A stretch of 64,000 nucleotides of DNA from Devosia lacusdianchii. GTDB taxonomy: Bacteria > Pseudomonadota > Alphaproteobacteria > Rhizobiales > Devosiaceae. Position 1 is the stretch's first letter. Every line of letters starts with the position of its first letter. The position numbers and the translations under genes are program-made. The stretch covers positions 1,116,001-1,180,000 of the forward strand of contig NZ_CP092483.1 of assembly GCF_022429625.1 (NCBI RefSeq), given 5' to 3'. Of this stretch, positions 47,061-55,717 are shown in pieces. Under the pieces are notes generated by a model. The model was given only the letters and a program-made list of their open reading frames with translations, had not been told where the DNA came from and did not search any database.

Positions 47061-48254
47061 ATGAGCATCGCCGACACCACAACAGTTTCCGATCGTCCTG
47101 CCTGGCTTGCGCTCGACAAGCTGGGGGTACTGATCGCCCTCATTGCCGCGGCCGGCGCCGCACTGCCGTTCGCCCTGTTTCGCGCCAACCGCATCGTTCC
47201 GGGCGAGCCACGCTCGCTGCTCGATGCCTTGCCGAGCCTTCCCTCGGGGTTCCTGTTCGGTGTGCTGCTGGTCGGCTTCGCCATTGCCCTGCTGCGCGTG
47301 CCCACTCTGGCAAAGCTTATCGGCGGCTTTCTGGTTCTCGCGGTGCTCTTCGTCTTCATCGGCTGGTCCGGCAGCTACCTGACGCCCGAAGGCGATACCT
47401 TCGCCCGCGTGTCGCCGGGCGCTGGCTTCTGGCTGTTAGTCTTCGCCTTCGCCTTGCTCGTCACCGACGCCCTGACGCGCCTCCGATTCAAGCCGCTGGT
47501 GCGCATCGTCATTCTCATCGCCGTTGGCGCGGCCATGGCGCTGCTGCTGTGGAGCGGTAGCTGGAACGACCTCTCCATTCTCAAGGAATACGCCACCCGC
47601 GCGCCGGCCTTTTGGGCCGAAGCCCGCACCCATCTGGCGCTGGCCTTTGGCTCGGTAGCGATAGCGGTGGTTGTCGGTGTGCCGGCAGGCATCCTTTGCT
47701 ACAAAGTCAGGCCGCTGCGAGCAGCCGTGTTGAACGTGCTCAACATCGTCCAGACCATCCCGTCCATTGCCCTGTTCGGCCTGTTGATTGCGCCGCTCGC
47801 CTGGGTGGCAGCCAACATACCGGGGGCCTCTGCCATCGGCATTTCCGGCATCGGCGCGGCTCCGGCGCTTGTCGCGCTCTTCGCCTATTCGCTGCTGCCC
47901 ATCGTCTCCAACACCGTCGTTGGCCTGCAAAGCGTTTCGCCCGCAGCGGTCGATGCCGCAAAGGGCATGGGCATGACCGGGTCGCAGCGGCTGTTTGCGG
48001 TGGAATTGCCACTGGCTTTTCCTGTCATACTCACCGGCATCCGTATCGTGCTGGTGCAGAATATCGGGCTCGCCACCATCGCAGCGCTGATCGGTGGCGG
48101 CGGCTTTGGCGTCTTCGTATTCCAGGGCATCGGCCAGACGGCCATGGATTTGGTGTTGCTTGGCGCCGTGCCGACCGTGGCGCTGGCCTTCGCCGCCGCG
48201 GTGGTGCTGGATGCCTTGGTAGAAATGACGTCGCGCGGGGGGCGCAGCTCATGA
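47061..48254 (+). CDS. ABC transporter permease (OpuCB/YehY-like), first membrane subunit
   Basis: A 397-residue permease. The N-terminal half carries about five extra hydrophobic segments, as in YehY. The C-terminal half is the BPD_transp_1 domain, with the EAA-type loop GLQSVSPAAVDAAKGMGMTGSQRLFAVELPLAFP near residue 295. It overlaps the ATPase gene by 4 bp. Together with the binding protein upstream it forms a compatible-solute-type importer. Confidence 0.87.
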   Translation: MSIADTTTVSDRPAWLALDKLGVLIALIAAAGAALPFALFRANRIVPGEPRSLLDALPSLPSGFLFGVLLVGFAIALLRVPTLAKLIGGFLVLAVLFVFIGWSGSYLTPEGDTFARVSPGAGFWLLVFAFALLVTDALTRLRFKPLVRIVILIAVGAAMALLLWSGSWNDLSILKEYATRAPAFWAEARTHLALAFGSVAIAVVVGVPAGILCYKVRPLRAAVLNVLNIVQTIPSIALFGLLIAPLAWVAANIPGASAIGISGIGAAPALVALFAYSLLPIVSNTVVGLQSVSPAAVDAAKGMGMTGSQRLFAVELPLAFPVILTGIRIVLVQNIGLATIAALIGGGGFGVFVFQGIGQTAMDLVLLGAVPTVALAFAAAVVLDALVEMTSRGGRSS

Positions 48255-49186
48255 TCGAAATCGACGACATCACCAAAAGCTACAGCGGTACCGTCGTGGT
48301 GGATCGGGTAACCGTTACCATCCAGCCCCGCACCATCTGCGTCGTCGTGGGCACGTCGGGGTCCGGCAAGACCACTCTGATGCGGATGATCAACAAGCTG
48401 GTGGAACCCACGTCGGGGCATATTCGCATCGACGGCGAAGATATTGCCGGCATACCCGCCTACGAGCTGCGTCGCCGCATCGGCTACGCCATCCAGGGGC
48501 ACGGCCTGTTTCCGCATCGCACCGTCGGCCAGAACATAGCGACCGTTCCCAAGCTGCTCGGCTGGGACAAGGCCAAGATCGACAGCCGCGTCGACGAGCT
48601 GCTGAGCCTGTTTCAACTCGAACCTGGGCAGTTCCGCGATCGCCTGCCGCATGAATTGTCCGGCGGCCAGCAGCAGCGCGTCGGCGTTGCCCGCGCATTG
48701 GCGGCCGAGCCCAAGATATTGCTGATGGACGAACCCTATGGCGCGCTTGACCCGGTGATCCGCGCCAAGGCGCAGGAAGACCTGCTCGCCATCCAGCACG
48801 CCATGCGCACCACGATTGTCTTGGTGACGCATGACATGGAAGAGGCCATCCATCTCGGCGATACCATCGCGGTGATGGACAAGGGCAAGCTGCTGCAATG
48901 CGCTACGCCTGCCGAGATCATCGCCAACCCGGCCACGCCCTTCGTCGCCGAACTGATCGGCAGCAGCGAGCGGCCGTTCCGGCTGCTGTCGCTGGCCAAG
49001 GTGGCTGACCATATCGAAGCCGGCGATATCGGCGGCGAACCCATCGAGGCCAGCGCTTCTCTGCGCGACGCCTACGCTGAACTACTGTGGTCGGGTCGAC
49101 CGGCACTGCCGGTGCGCCGCGATGGCCAGATCGTCGGGCAGGTGACCCTCAACGCCTTGTCGCGGCTGGCCGCGAGGCCGCAATGA
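48251..49186 (+). CDS. ABC transporter ATP-binding protein (OpuCA/YehX-like)
   Basis: A 311-residue ATPase: Walker A GTSGSGKTT near residue 35, LSGGQQQRVGVARALA signature, Walker B ILLMDEPYGALD and the switch His in LVTHDMEEA. The C-terminal 70 residues resemble a reduced CBS-like tail, shorter than in OpuCA. ATGA overlaps at both ends couple it to the two permeases. Confidence 0.88.
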   Translation: MIEIDDITKSYSGTVVVDRVTVTIQPRTICVVVGTSGSGKTTLMRMINKLVEPTSGHIRIDGEDIAGIPAYELRRRIGYAIQGHGLFPHRTVGQNIATVPKLLGWDKAKIDSRVDELLSLFQLEPGQFRDRLPHELSGGQQQRVGVARALAAEPKILLMDEPYGALDPVIRAKAQEDLLAIQHAMRTTIVLVTHDMEEAIHLGDTIAVMDKGKLLQCATPAEIIANPATPFVAELIGSSERPFRLLSLAKVADHIEAGDIGGEPIEASASLRDAYAELLWSGRPALPVRRDGQIVGQVTLNALSRLAARPQ

Positions 49187-49935
49187 CCGCAGGCAACCTC
49201 ATACGCGTCATCGTACTGGGCGTGCTGGTGCTGTTTTTGGTCAGCCCGCATCTGTTCGAGCACTTCTTCGCGCTATTCACCAAGAATGGTCAGCCCGCCA
49301 TCTACAACCAGGGCAGCCTGCTCGACATCACGCTTAATCATCTGGGCATCGTCTGCGCGGCAACCCTGGCGTCCACCATCATCGCGGTGGGGCTGGCGAT
49401 CATCGTCACGCGACCGTTTGGCGTAGAATTCCTGCCGCTCTCGCGCAGCCTGGCCAATATCGGCCAGACGTTTCCGCCGGTAGCCGTGCTGGCCCTGGCT
49501 GTGCCGATGCTGGGCTTCGGCACGGCGCCAACGCTGGTGGCTTTGTTCCTCTACGGCCTGCTGCCGATCTTCGAAAACACGCTGACCGGCCTCACCAACC
49601 TGCCGCCGGCCGTGACCGATGCAGCCAAGGGTGTCGGCATGACCGGCTGGCAAAGGCTGGTAAAGGTCGAACTGCCGCTGGCCCTGCCGGTGATCCTCGC
49701 TGGTATCAGGCTGTCGGTGGTCATTTCACTTGCCACCGCCACCATCGGCTCCACTGTCGCCGCGCGCACGCTGGGCGAAGTCATTATCGCCGGATTGCTG
49801 TCGAGCAACACCGCCTTCGTGCTGCAGGGCGGTCTCATCGTCGGCGTCCTCGCGGTGCTGATCTACGATGCCCTATCGGCCCTCGAACGCTGGCTGATGG
49901 TGCGCACCGGCCAACTGGGGAGGGCCGCGGCATGA
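49183..49935 (+). CDS. ABC transporter permease (OpuCD/YehW-like), second membrane subunit
   Basis: A 250-residue BPD_transp_1 permease with about six helices and the EAA loop GLTNLPPAVTDAAKGVGMTGWQRLVKVELPLALP near residue 145. It overlaps the ATPase gene by 4 bp and ends the transporter unit. A family B repeat separates it from the hydantoinase gene. Confidence 0.88.
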   Translation: MTAGNLIRVIVLGVLVLFLVSPHLFEHFFALFTKNGQPAIYNQGSLLDITLNHLGIVCAATLASTIIAVGLAIIVTRPFGVEFLPLSRSLANIGQTFPPVAVLALAVPMLGFGTAPTLVALFLYGLLPIFENTLTGLTNLPPAVTDAAKGVGMTGWQRLVKVELPLALPVILAGIRLSVVISLATATIGSTVAARTLGEVIIAGLLSSNTAFVLQGGLIVGVLAVLIYDALSALERWLMVRTGQLGRAAA

Positions 49936-49952
49936 TGGCGGTGGTGTCTCAG

Positions 49953-49981
49953 TCGTCTCCCTCCCCCTTGTGGGGAGGGAA
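49953..49981. repeat. Palindromic repeat, family B, single inverted unit
   Basis: CGTCTCCCTCCCCC followed by TTGTGGGGAGGGA, the inverted orientation of the family B unit, in the 74-bp gap before the hydantoinase gene. Confidence 0.75.
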
Positions 49982-50009
49982 GCCTTCTCCGAGTTTGTGG
50001 AAGCTGTAG

Positions 50010-51368
50010 ATGTCCGATTTTGATCTCGTCCTATCCGGCACCGTGGTGCTGCCTGATCTCATTGTCGAGAACGGCTACGTCGCAGTGCGCGATGGCAAGG
50101 TCGTCCACGTCGGTGAGGGCAAGGCACCATCGGCGCATGAACGCCACGAACTCGGCAATGCCCTGATTCTGCCCGGCGCCATCGATGCCCAGACTCACTC
50201 GCTGAGCCAGAAGGACCAGGAGGACTTCATCTGGTCGACCCGGTCGGCGGCGGCCGGTGGCGTCACCACCATTGTCGACATGCCTTATGACGAGGGCAAT
50301 CTGGTCTGCTCAGCCGAGGCCGTACGGATCAAGGTCGCCCATGCCGAGCCACAGGCCCGCGTTGACTTCGCCCTCTATGGCACGATCAATCCCGAAGAGG
50401 GCGCCAGCCGCATCCTCGAACAGGTTGAAGCCGGGGTCGCCGCCTTCAAGTTCTCGACCTTCGGCACCGACCCCATCCGCTTTCCCCGCATTCCGCCCGC
50501 GCTGCTGGAAGAGTGCTTCGCCGCCATCGCCCCGACCGGCCTCACGGCCGGTGTACACAACGAAGATGACGAGGCTGTACGCGCTGCCATGGCTAAGGTC
50601 CAGGCGCTGGGCATCACCGACTATCGCGCCCACGCCCTCAGCCGCCCGCCGCTGACCGAATTGCTCGCTTCACTGCAAATCTACGAAACCGGCGCCCTGA
50701 CCGGTTGCCCTGCCCATGTCGTCCACTGCTCGCTCGGTCGCGGCTACGAGATCGCCCGCAGCTATCGCGACCAGGGCTTTGCCGCGACCATCGAGTGTTG
50801 CATCCACTATCTGACTCTGGATGAGGAAAACGACGTCGCCCGGCTCGGTGGCAAGGCCAAGATCAACCCGCCGATCCGTCCGCGCGTCGAAGTTGAAAAG
50901 CTCTGGGACCATGTTCGCAAGGGCAATGTCACGCTGGTCTCGACCGACCACGTCTCCTGGTCAGAAAACCGCAAGACCAACGCCAGCATGCTGGCGAATT
51001 CTTCCGGCGTGCCTGGCCTCGAAGTCATGGTGCCGCTCTTTGTCATGGGCGCGCTGAAGCGCGATATCCCCCTGACCTGGGCCGCCAAGCTGATGGCAGA
51101 AAATCCGGCGAAACACTTCCGCCTCGACCACCGCAAGGGCGCCCTGGCAGCAGGCAAGGACGCTGATATCACGGTGCTTTTCCCGCGCCCAATACGCTAC
51201 GACGCGGCCGCCAGCGGCCATAACGTTGTGGGTTGGTCGCCCTATAACGGCATCGAGTTGCCGTGGACCGTCGGTCTGACCTACCTGCGCGGCCAGCAAG
51301 TCTTCGACGGCACCAACGTCGCCCAACCGGGCACTGGCCAGTTCGTTCGACCGGAGCCAAAGCATTGA
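50010..51368 (+). CDS. Hydantoinase/dihydropyrimidinase-like amidohydrolase, probable hydantoin-5-propionate hydrolase
   Basis: A 452-residue cyclic amidohydrolase. GNALILPGAIDAQTHS carries the first metal site, but the usual His-x-His reads Gln61-Thr-His63. The bridging lysine is present (AAFKFSTFG, Lys147), as are VHNED, VHCSLGRG and STDHVSW with the further His and Asp ligands. In ergothioneine degradation this step opens hydantoin-5-propionate to N-carbamoyl-glutamate. Allantoinase is the alternative by homology; no purine genes are near. The next gene overlaps its stop. Confidence 0.78.
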   Translation: MSDFDLVLSGTVVLPDLIVENGYVAVRDGKVVHVGEGKAPSAHERHELGNALILPGAIDAQTHSLSQKDQEDFIWSTRSAAAGGVTTIVDMPYDEGNLVCSAEAVRIKVAHAEPQARVDFALYGTINPEEGASRILEQVEAGVAAFKFSTFGTDPIRFPRIPPALLEECFAAIAPTGLTAGVHNEDDEAVRAAMAKVQALGITDYRAHALSRPPLTELLASLQIYETGALTGCPAHVVHCSLGRGYEIARSYRDQGFAATIECCIHYLTLDEENDVARLGGKAKINPPIRPRVEVEKLWDHVRKGNVTLVSTDHVSWSENRKTNASMLANSSGVPGLEVMVPLFVMGALKRDIPLTWAAKLMAENPAKHFRLDHRKGALAAGKDADITVLFPRPIRYDAAASGHNVVGWSPYNGIELPWTVGLTYLRGQQVFDGTNVAQPGTGQFVRPEPKH

Positions 51369-52618
51369 TCTTAAACTCAAAAGTACGCACCGACCGCATC
51401 GGCTCCGACATCGACGCGCTGGCAGCGATCACCGAGCCGGGCCGCCCATGGACGCGCCGCGCCTTCACCCCGATGTTCCTCGAAGGCCGTAAATGGCTGG
51501 AAAAGGCGATGCAGGCGGCCGGCGCGGTAACGCGCATCGACGCGGCCGGCAATCTCATCGGCACCATTCCCGGCAAGCGCCCCGAGCTTGGCACCATCAT
51601 GGTCGGATCGCATTCCGACACCGTACCCGACGGCGGACGCTTCGACGGCATTGCCGGCGTCATTGCCGCGTTGGAAGTTGCGCGAGCGCTGCGGGATCAG
51701 GGTGTGGTGCTGGATCACACCCTGGAAGTGGTGGATTTCCTGGCCGAGGAAGTGTCCATCTTTGGCGTTTCCTGCATCGGCAGCCGGGGCATGAGTGGCA
51801 CGCGGCCGGCTGAGTGGCTGGCGCGCGAAAGCGATGGAACGACGCTCGAGCAGGGCATAACCGATGTTGGTGGCGACGCGCATGGTGATGCGGTCCGGCG
51901 CGATATCAAGGCCTTTTTGGAGCTGCATATCGAGCAGGGCCCAGTCCTGCAGGACCAGAAACTCGACGTGGGCGTGGTATCGGCCATTGCCGGTATCACT
52001 CGCATCGAAATCATTGTCGACGGCCGCGCCGATCATGCTGGCACCACGCCGATGGGATCGCGCAAGGATGCGCTGACCACGGCCTCGTGGATCGCCCTGG
52101 GCGTCGAGGAACTGGGCAAGGCCCTGGCTTCGGGTGAGGGGCATTTCGCTGCCACGGTTGGCGAATTTGAAATGTCGCCCAATGCCGCCAACGTGGTTCC
52201 AGCGCGCGTCCGCATGCTGATCGACGCCCGGGCGGAAGTACGCGAGGACATGCTGCGGTTCATCGATGAACTCGATAAGGGCGTGGTCGCCATCGCCGAA
52301 AAGACCGGCGTGACGGTTTCGACGCCACGACTGGTTTCGGACAATCCCCCCACGCCAGGCGATGCAGAGCTGATCGATGTGCTGGAAGCGGCGTGCGAAA
52401 CCGCCGGCGCCCGTCATCGCCGCATGGCATCGGGGGCCGGGCACGATACGGCCTGGATGGCGCGCATCACCAAGTCGGCGATGATCTTCGTCCCCTGCGT
52501 CGATGGCCGCAGCCATTCGCCGGACGAATTTGCCACCAGCGACGATATCGCGCTGGGCGCGGCCGTGCTGCTCGATGCCGTCAAGGCGCTCGATACCAAA
52601 TTGCAAGGAACTGAATAA
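51365..52618 (+). CDS. M20-family N-carbamoyl-amino-acid/allantoate amidohydrolase, probable N-carbamoyl-glutamate hydrolase
   Basis: A 417-residue Zn-dependent hydrolase of the M20 amidase/hydantoinase group. Metal ligands are visible in GSHSDTVPDGGRFDGI, LAEEVSIFG, LHIEQGPVL and GAGHDT. DHAGTTPM is the family dimer/substrate motif. It would release CO2, NH3 and L-glutamate in the last pathway step. The start is TTG at 51365, overlapping the hydantoinase stop (TTGA) with GGAG 9 bp upstream; no ATG gives a full domain. Confidence 0.82.
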   Translation: MILNSKVRTDRIGSDIDALAAITEPGRPWTRRAFTPMFLEGRKWLEKAMQAAGAVTRIDAAGNLIGTIPGKRPELGTIMVGSHSDTVPDGGRFDGIAGVIAALEVARALRDQGVVLDHTLEVVDFLAEEVSIFGVSCIGSRGMSGTRPAEWLARESDGTTLEQGITDVGGDAHGDAVRRDIKAFLELHIEQGPVLQDQKLDVGVVSAIAGITRIEIIVDGRADHAGTTPMGSRKDALTTASWIALGVEELGKALASGEGHFAATVGEFEMSPNAANVVPARVRMLIDARAEVREDMLRFIDELDKGVVAIAEKTGVTVSTPRLVSDNPPTPGDAELIDVLEAACETAGARHRRMASGAGHDTAWMARITKSAMIFVPCVDGRSHSPDEFATSDDIALGAAVLLDAVKALDTKLQGTE

Positions 52619-53713
52619 ATGGGTCGGATACTGACCGAGAAGGACGTAGAGGCCGCCGTACGCGGAGGCTCCGTCTATGCGGCGGGTGGCGGCGGCTGGG
52701 CCGATCATGGCCGCATGCTCGGCAAAGCCGCAGTCAGCATCGGCAAGCCGGAGCTTGTCAGTATCGAGGAGCTGGATGCCGATGACTGGGTGGCGACGGC
52801 CGCCGCCATCGGCGCGCCGGCTTCGACGACGGCATGGGAGATGCAGGGCGTCGACTACATCAAGGCGGTGCAGTTGCTGCAGGACGCGCTGGGCGAGAAG
52901 CTGAGCGGGCTGATGGTTGGACAGAACGGCAAGTCTTCGACGCTCAATGGCTGGCTGCCTTCGGCAGTGCTCGGCACCAAGGTCGTCGATGCGGTGGGCG
53001 ATATCCGCGCCCATCCGACGGGCGATATGGGCTCCATCGGCATGGCCGGTTCGCCAGAGCAGATGATCCAGACAGCGGTCGGCGGCAATCGCGAGGAAAA
53101 CCGCTATATCGAGCTGGTGACGCGCGGCGCCACCGCCAAGGTCTCGCCGATTTTGCGCACGGCCTCCGACATGTCAGGCGGCTTTATTGCCTCATGCCGT
53201 AACCCGCTGCGCGCGAGTTACGTGCAGAAGCACGCAGCTTTGGGCGGTATTTCGCTGGCGCTCAAGTTGGGCGAGGCGATGATCGCGGCCGAGGGCAAGG
53301 GGCCGGGCAAGATGATCGATGCGATCGTCGCAACCACCGGCGGCACGATCCTGACCAAGGGCTACATCACCGATCTCGACGTGGTCTACACCAAGGAAGC
53401 CTTCGATATCGGCAAGATCCGCATCGGCGAGGGCGACACGGCGACCACGCTGCACGTGATGAACGAATACATGGCCGTGGAGGACGCCGGCGGCACCCGT
53501 CTTGCGACGTTCCCCGACGTCATCACCACGCTCGACGCGGCGGGGCAGGCGCTGTCGGTGGGGCAATTGGGGCGCGGCATGTATGTGTTCGTGCTGCATG
53601 TGCCCAAGACGATCATCCCGCTGAGTTCGTCCGTGCTTGATCCGGCAGTCTACCCATTCGTCGAAGATCGCATGGGAATCGAGCTGGCGAAATACGCGCT
53701 CGACGGTCGCTGA
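52619..53713 (+). CDS. DUF917 protein, probable (S-methyl-)thiohydantoin desulfurase
   Basis: A 364-residue DUF917 protein; the N-terminal part (ILTEKDVEAAVRGGSVYAAGGGGWADHG) and the central GDIRAHPTGDMGSIGMAG are typical. The family is now linked to desulfurization of thiohydantoins formed from thiourocanate. That reaction joins the lyase/hydratase half of the pathway to the hydantoinase half. It starts directly after the amidohydrolase stop. Older annotations call DUF917 proteins hydantoinase-like. The neighbourhood makes desulfurization the best proposal. Confidence 0.78.
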   Translation: MGRILTEKDVEAAVRGGSVYAAGGGGWADHGRMLGKAAVSIGKPELVSIEELDADDWVATAAAIGAPASTTAWEMQGVDYIKAVQLLQDALGEKLSGLMVGQNGKSSTLNGWLPSAVLGTKVVDAVGDIRAHPTGDMGSIGMAGSPEQMIQTAVGGNREENRYIELVTRGATAKVSPILRTASDMSGGFIASCRNPLRASYVQKHAALGGISLALKLGEAMIAAEGKGPGKMIDAIVATTGGTILTKGYITDLDVVYTKEAFDIGKIRIGEGDTATTLHVMNEYMAVEDAGGTRLATFPDVITTLDAAGQALSVGQLGRGMYVFVLHVPKTIIPLSSSVLDPAVYPFVEDRMGIELAKYALDGR

Positions 53714-53714
53714 A

Positions 53715-54044
53715 ATGCGCGATCCGGGGCTGGAAGAGCTGGTGCGCGACGATCTCGGCCCGCTGCCGGGCCTGAGCGACAAGAAGATGTTCGGCGGCCT
53801 TGCCTGGATGCTCGATGGGCACCTGCTCTGCGGCGCACGCGATGTCGGGCTGATGGTCCGGCTCGGCAAGGGTAACGATGCCTGGGCGCTGGAATATCCG
53901 GATATCGGGCCGATGGTGATGCAGGGCAGGGAGATGTCCGGCTGGGTCCGTGCCGGCCTTGATACTTGCGCTGACGACGATCTGCGCAAACGCCTGCTCG
54001 ATGCGGCCGTCGCCTTCGTGCGCACGCTGCCGCCCAAGATTTGA
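53715..54044 (+). CDS. TfoX N-terminal-domain protein
   Basis: A 109-residue protein with a TfoX_N-like domain: GLSDKKMFGGLAWMLDGHLLCGARDVGLMVRLG. Stand-alone TfoX_N proteins have no settled function. It is placed between DUF917 and the urocanase homologue with a 1-bp gap and an 11-bp gap, so it is cotranscribed with the pathway. It is not needed in the known reaction scheme. The longer frame upstream overlaps the DUF917 gene and is rejected. Confidence 0.75.
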   Translation: MRDPGLEELVRDDLGPLPGLSDKKMFGGLAWMLDGHLLCGARDVGLMVRLGKGNDAWALEYPDIGPMVMQGREMSGWVRAGLDTCADDDLRKRLLDAAVAFVRTLPPKI

Positions 54045-54055
54045 CGGAGAAGACG

Positions 54056-55717
54056 ATGCCTACAGCCAATCCTCGCCACCCGAATTTCCCCATTCCTGGT
54101 GGCCCGGAGCTCCGCGCCAAAGGCTGGCGGCAGGAGGCACTATTGCGCCTGCTGGAAAACGTGCTGTCGGTCGGCGAGAACCCGGATGAACTGATCGTCT
54201 ATGCCGCCCTGGGGAAGGCGGCGCGCAACTGGGCCAGCCATAAGGCTATCGTCGAAACACTGCTGCGCATGGATGAGGATCAGACGCTGATCATCCAGTC
54301 TGGCAAGCCGATCGGCCTCCTCAAGACCCACGCCAAGGCGCCGCTGGTGATCATGGCCAATTGCAACATTGTCGGGCAATGGGCCAAGGCAGAGGTGTTC
54401 TACGAACTCGAAAAGAAGGGTCTGATCTGCTGGGGCGGGCTGACGGCCGGGGCGTGGCAATACATCGGCAGCCAGGGCGTAATCCAGGGCACCTATGAGA
54501 TTTTCATGCGCATTGCCGAGAACCGTTTCGGCGGCGATCTGGCGGGGCGTTTTATTCTCACTGCCGGTCTTGGTGGCATGGGCGGGGCCCAGCCGCTGGC
54601 CGGGCGCATGGCCGGCGCGGCGATCCTGTGCCTCGATATCGACGCCGAACGGGCCCGCAAGCGCAAGGAGATCGGCTATCTCGAGGAGATCGCACCCGAT
54701 CTCGATACGGCGCTGGCGATGATCGACAAGGCGGTGGCCGAGAGGCGGGCGACCTCGATCGGGCTCGTCGGCAATGCGGCCGAGATTTATCCTGAGATCG
54801 CCCGGCGCGGCATCGTGCCCGATATCGTCACCGACCAGACCTCGGCGCACGATCTGGTCTATGGCTATGTGCCCAAGGGCATGTCGCTCGACGAGGTGAA
54901 GCGTCTGCGCGTCGAGGGGCCGGGGCAGTTGATGGCCGCGAGCCGGGCGTCGATCGTTGATCACGTGCGGGCCATGCTGGCCTTCCAGCAGGCGGGGTCC
55001 GAGGTGTTCGACAATGGCAATCTGATCCGCACGCATGCCAAAGCCGGCGGCGTCGAGAACGCGTTCGACATTCGCATCTTCACTGAAGCCTATTTGCGGC
55101 CGCTGTTCGCGCGCGCCATCGGACCGTTCCGCTGGATGGCGCTCTCGGGCGATCCCGCAGACATAAGCAAGATTGACGACAAGCTGCTGGAGATGTTCCC
55201 GCACAACAGAATCGTCACCAACTGGATCGCACTGGCGCGCAAACATGTGCCGTTCGAAGGGCTGCCGGCGCGCATCGCCTGGCTGGGTCATGGTGAACGC
55301 ACGGCGCTGGCGCAGGCGGTGAACGCCATGGTGGCCGATGGCACGCTGGCCGGGCCGGTCGCCTTCAGTCGCGACCATCTCGACGCCGGCGCGATGGCAC
55401 ACCCCAACATCATGACCGAGGGGATGAAGGACGGCTCGGACGCCATCGCCGACTGGCCGATCCTCGATGCCATGCTGTTGTGCTCGTCCATGGCCGATCT
55501 AGTGGTGGTTCATTCGGGCGGCGGCGGCTATGCCGGCTATATGACCTCGGCGGGTGTGACCGTGGTGGCCGACGGAACGCCAGGGGGCGACGAGCGCCTG
55601 GAGCACGCGCTGACCAACGACACCGCGCTGGGCGTAATGCGCTACGCCGACGCCGGGTACGACGAGAGCCTCGATGAGATTGCGCTCAAGCGCATTGGCC
55701 ATATTGCAGTGACATAG
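54056..55717 (+). CDS. Urocanase-family hydratase, probable thiourocanate (or S-methyl-thiourocanate) hydratase
   Basis: A 553-residue NAD-dependent hydratase homologous to HutU. RQEALLRLLENVL at the N terminus, FILTAGLGGMGGAQPLAGRM near residue 170 (NAD-binding) and VTDQTSAHD near 262 match. The usual HHGGGVG near the C terminus reads HSGGGGYAG here, and other active-site-region residues differ, so plain urocanate is unlikely as substrate. GGAGA precedes the ATG at 54056. No other hut genes (hutI, hutG) are present. It would hydrate thiourocanate to the thiohydantoin propionate. Confidence 0.8.
   Translation: MPTANPRHPNFPIPGGPELRAKGWRQEALLRLLENVLSVGENPDELIVYAALGKAARNWASHKAIVETLLRMDEDQTLIIQSGKPIGLLKTHAKAPLVIMANCNIVGQWAKAEVFYELEKKGLICWGGLTAGAWQYIGSQGVIQGTYEIFMRIAENRFGGDLAGRFILTAGLGGMGGAQPLAGRMAGAAILCLDIDAERARKRKEIGYLEEIAPDLDTALAMIDKAVAERRATSIGLVGNAAEIYPEIARRGIVPDIVTDQTSAHDLVYGYVPKGMSLDEVKRLRVEGPGQLMAASRASIVDHVRAMLAFQQAGSEVFDNGNLIRTHAKAGGVENAFDIRIFTEAYLRPLFARAIGPFRWMALSGDPADISKIDDKLLEMFPHNRIVTNWIALARKHVPFEGLPARIAWLGHGERTALAQAVNAMVADGTLAGPVAFSRDHLDAGAMAHPNIMTEGMKDGSDAIADWPILDAMLLCSSMADLVVVHSGGGGYAGYMTSAGVTVVADGTPGGDERLEHALTNDTALGVMRYADAGYDESLDEIALKRIGHIAVT

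Noticed and set aside
51377..53014. 545-codon minus-strand open frame
   Set aside because: Antisense to the amidohydrolase and DUF917 genes; no recognisable domain.
54140..55402. 420-codon minus-strand open frame
   Set aside because: Antisense to the urocanase homologue and without family features.
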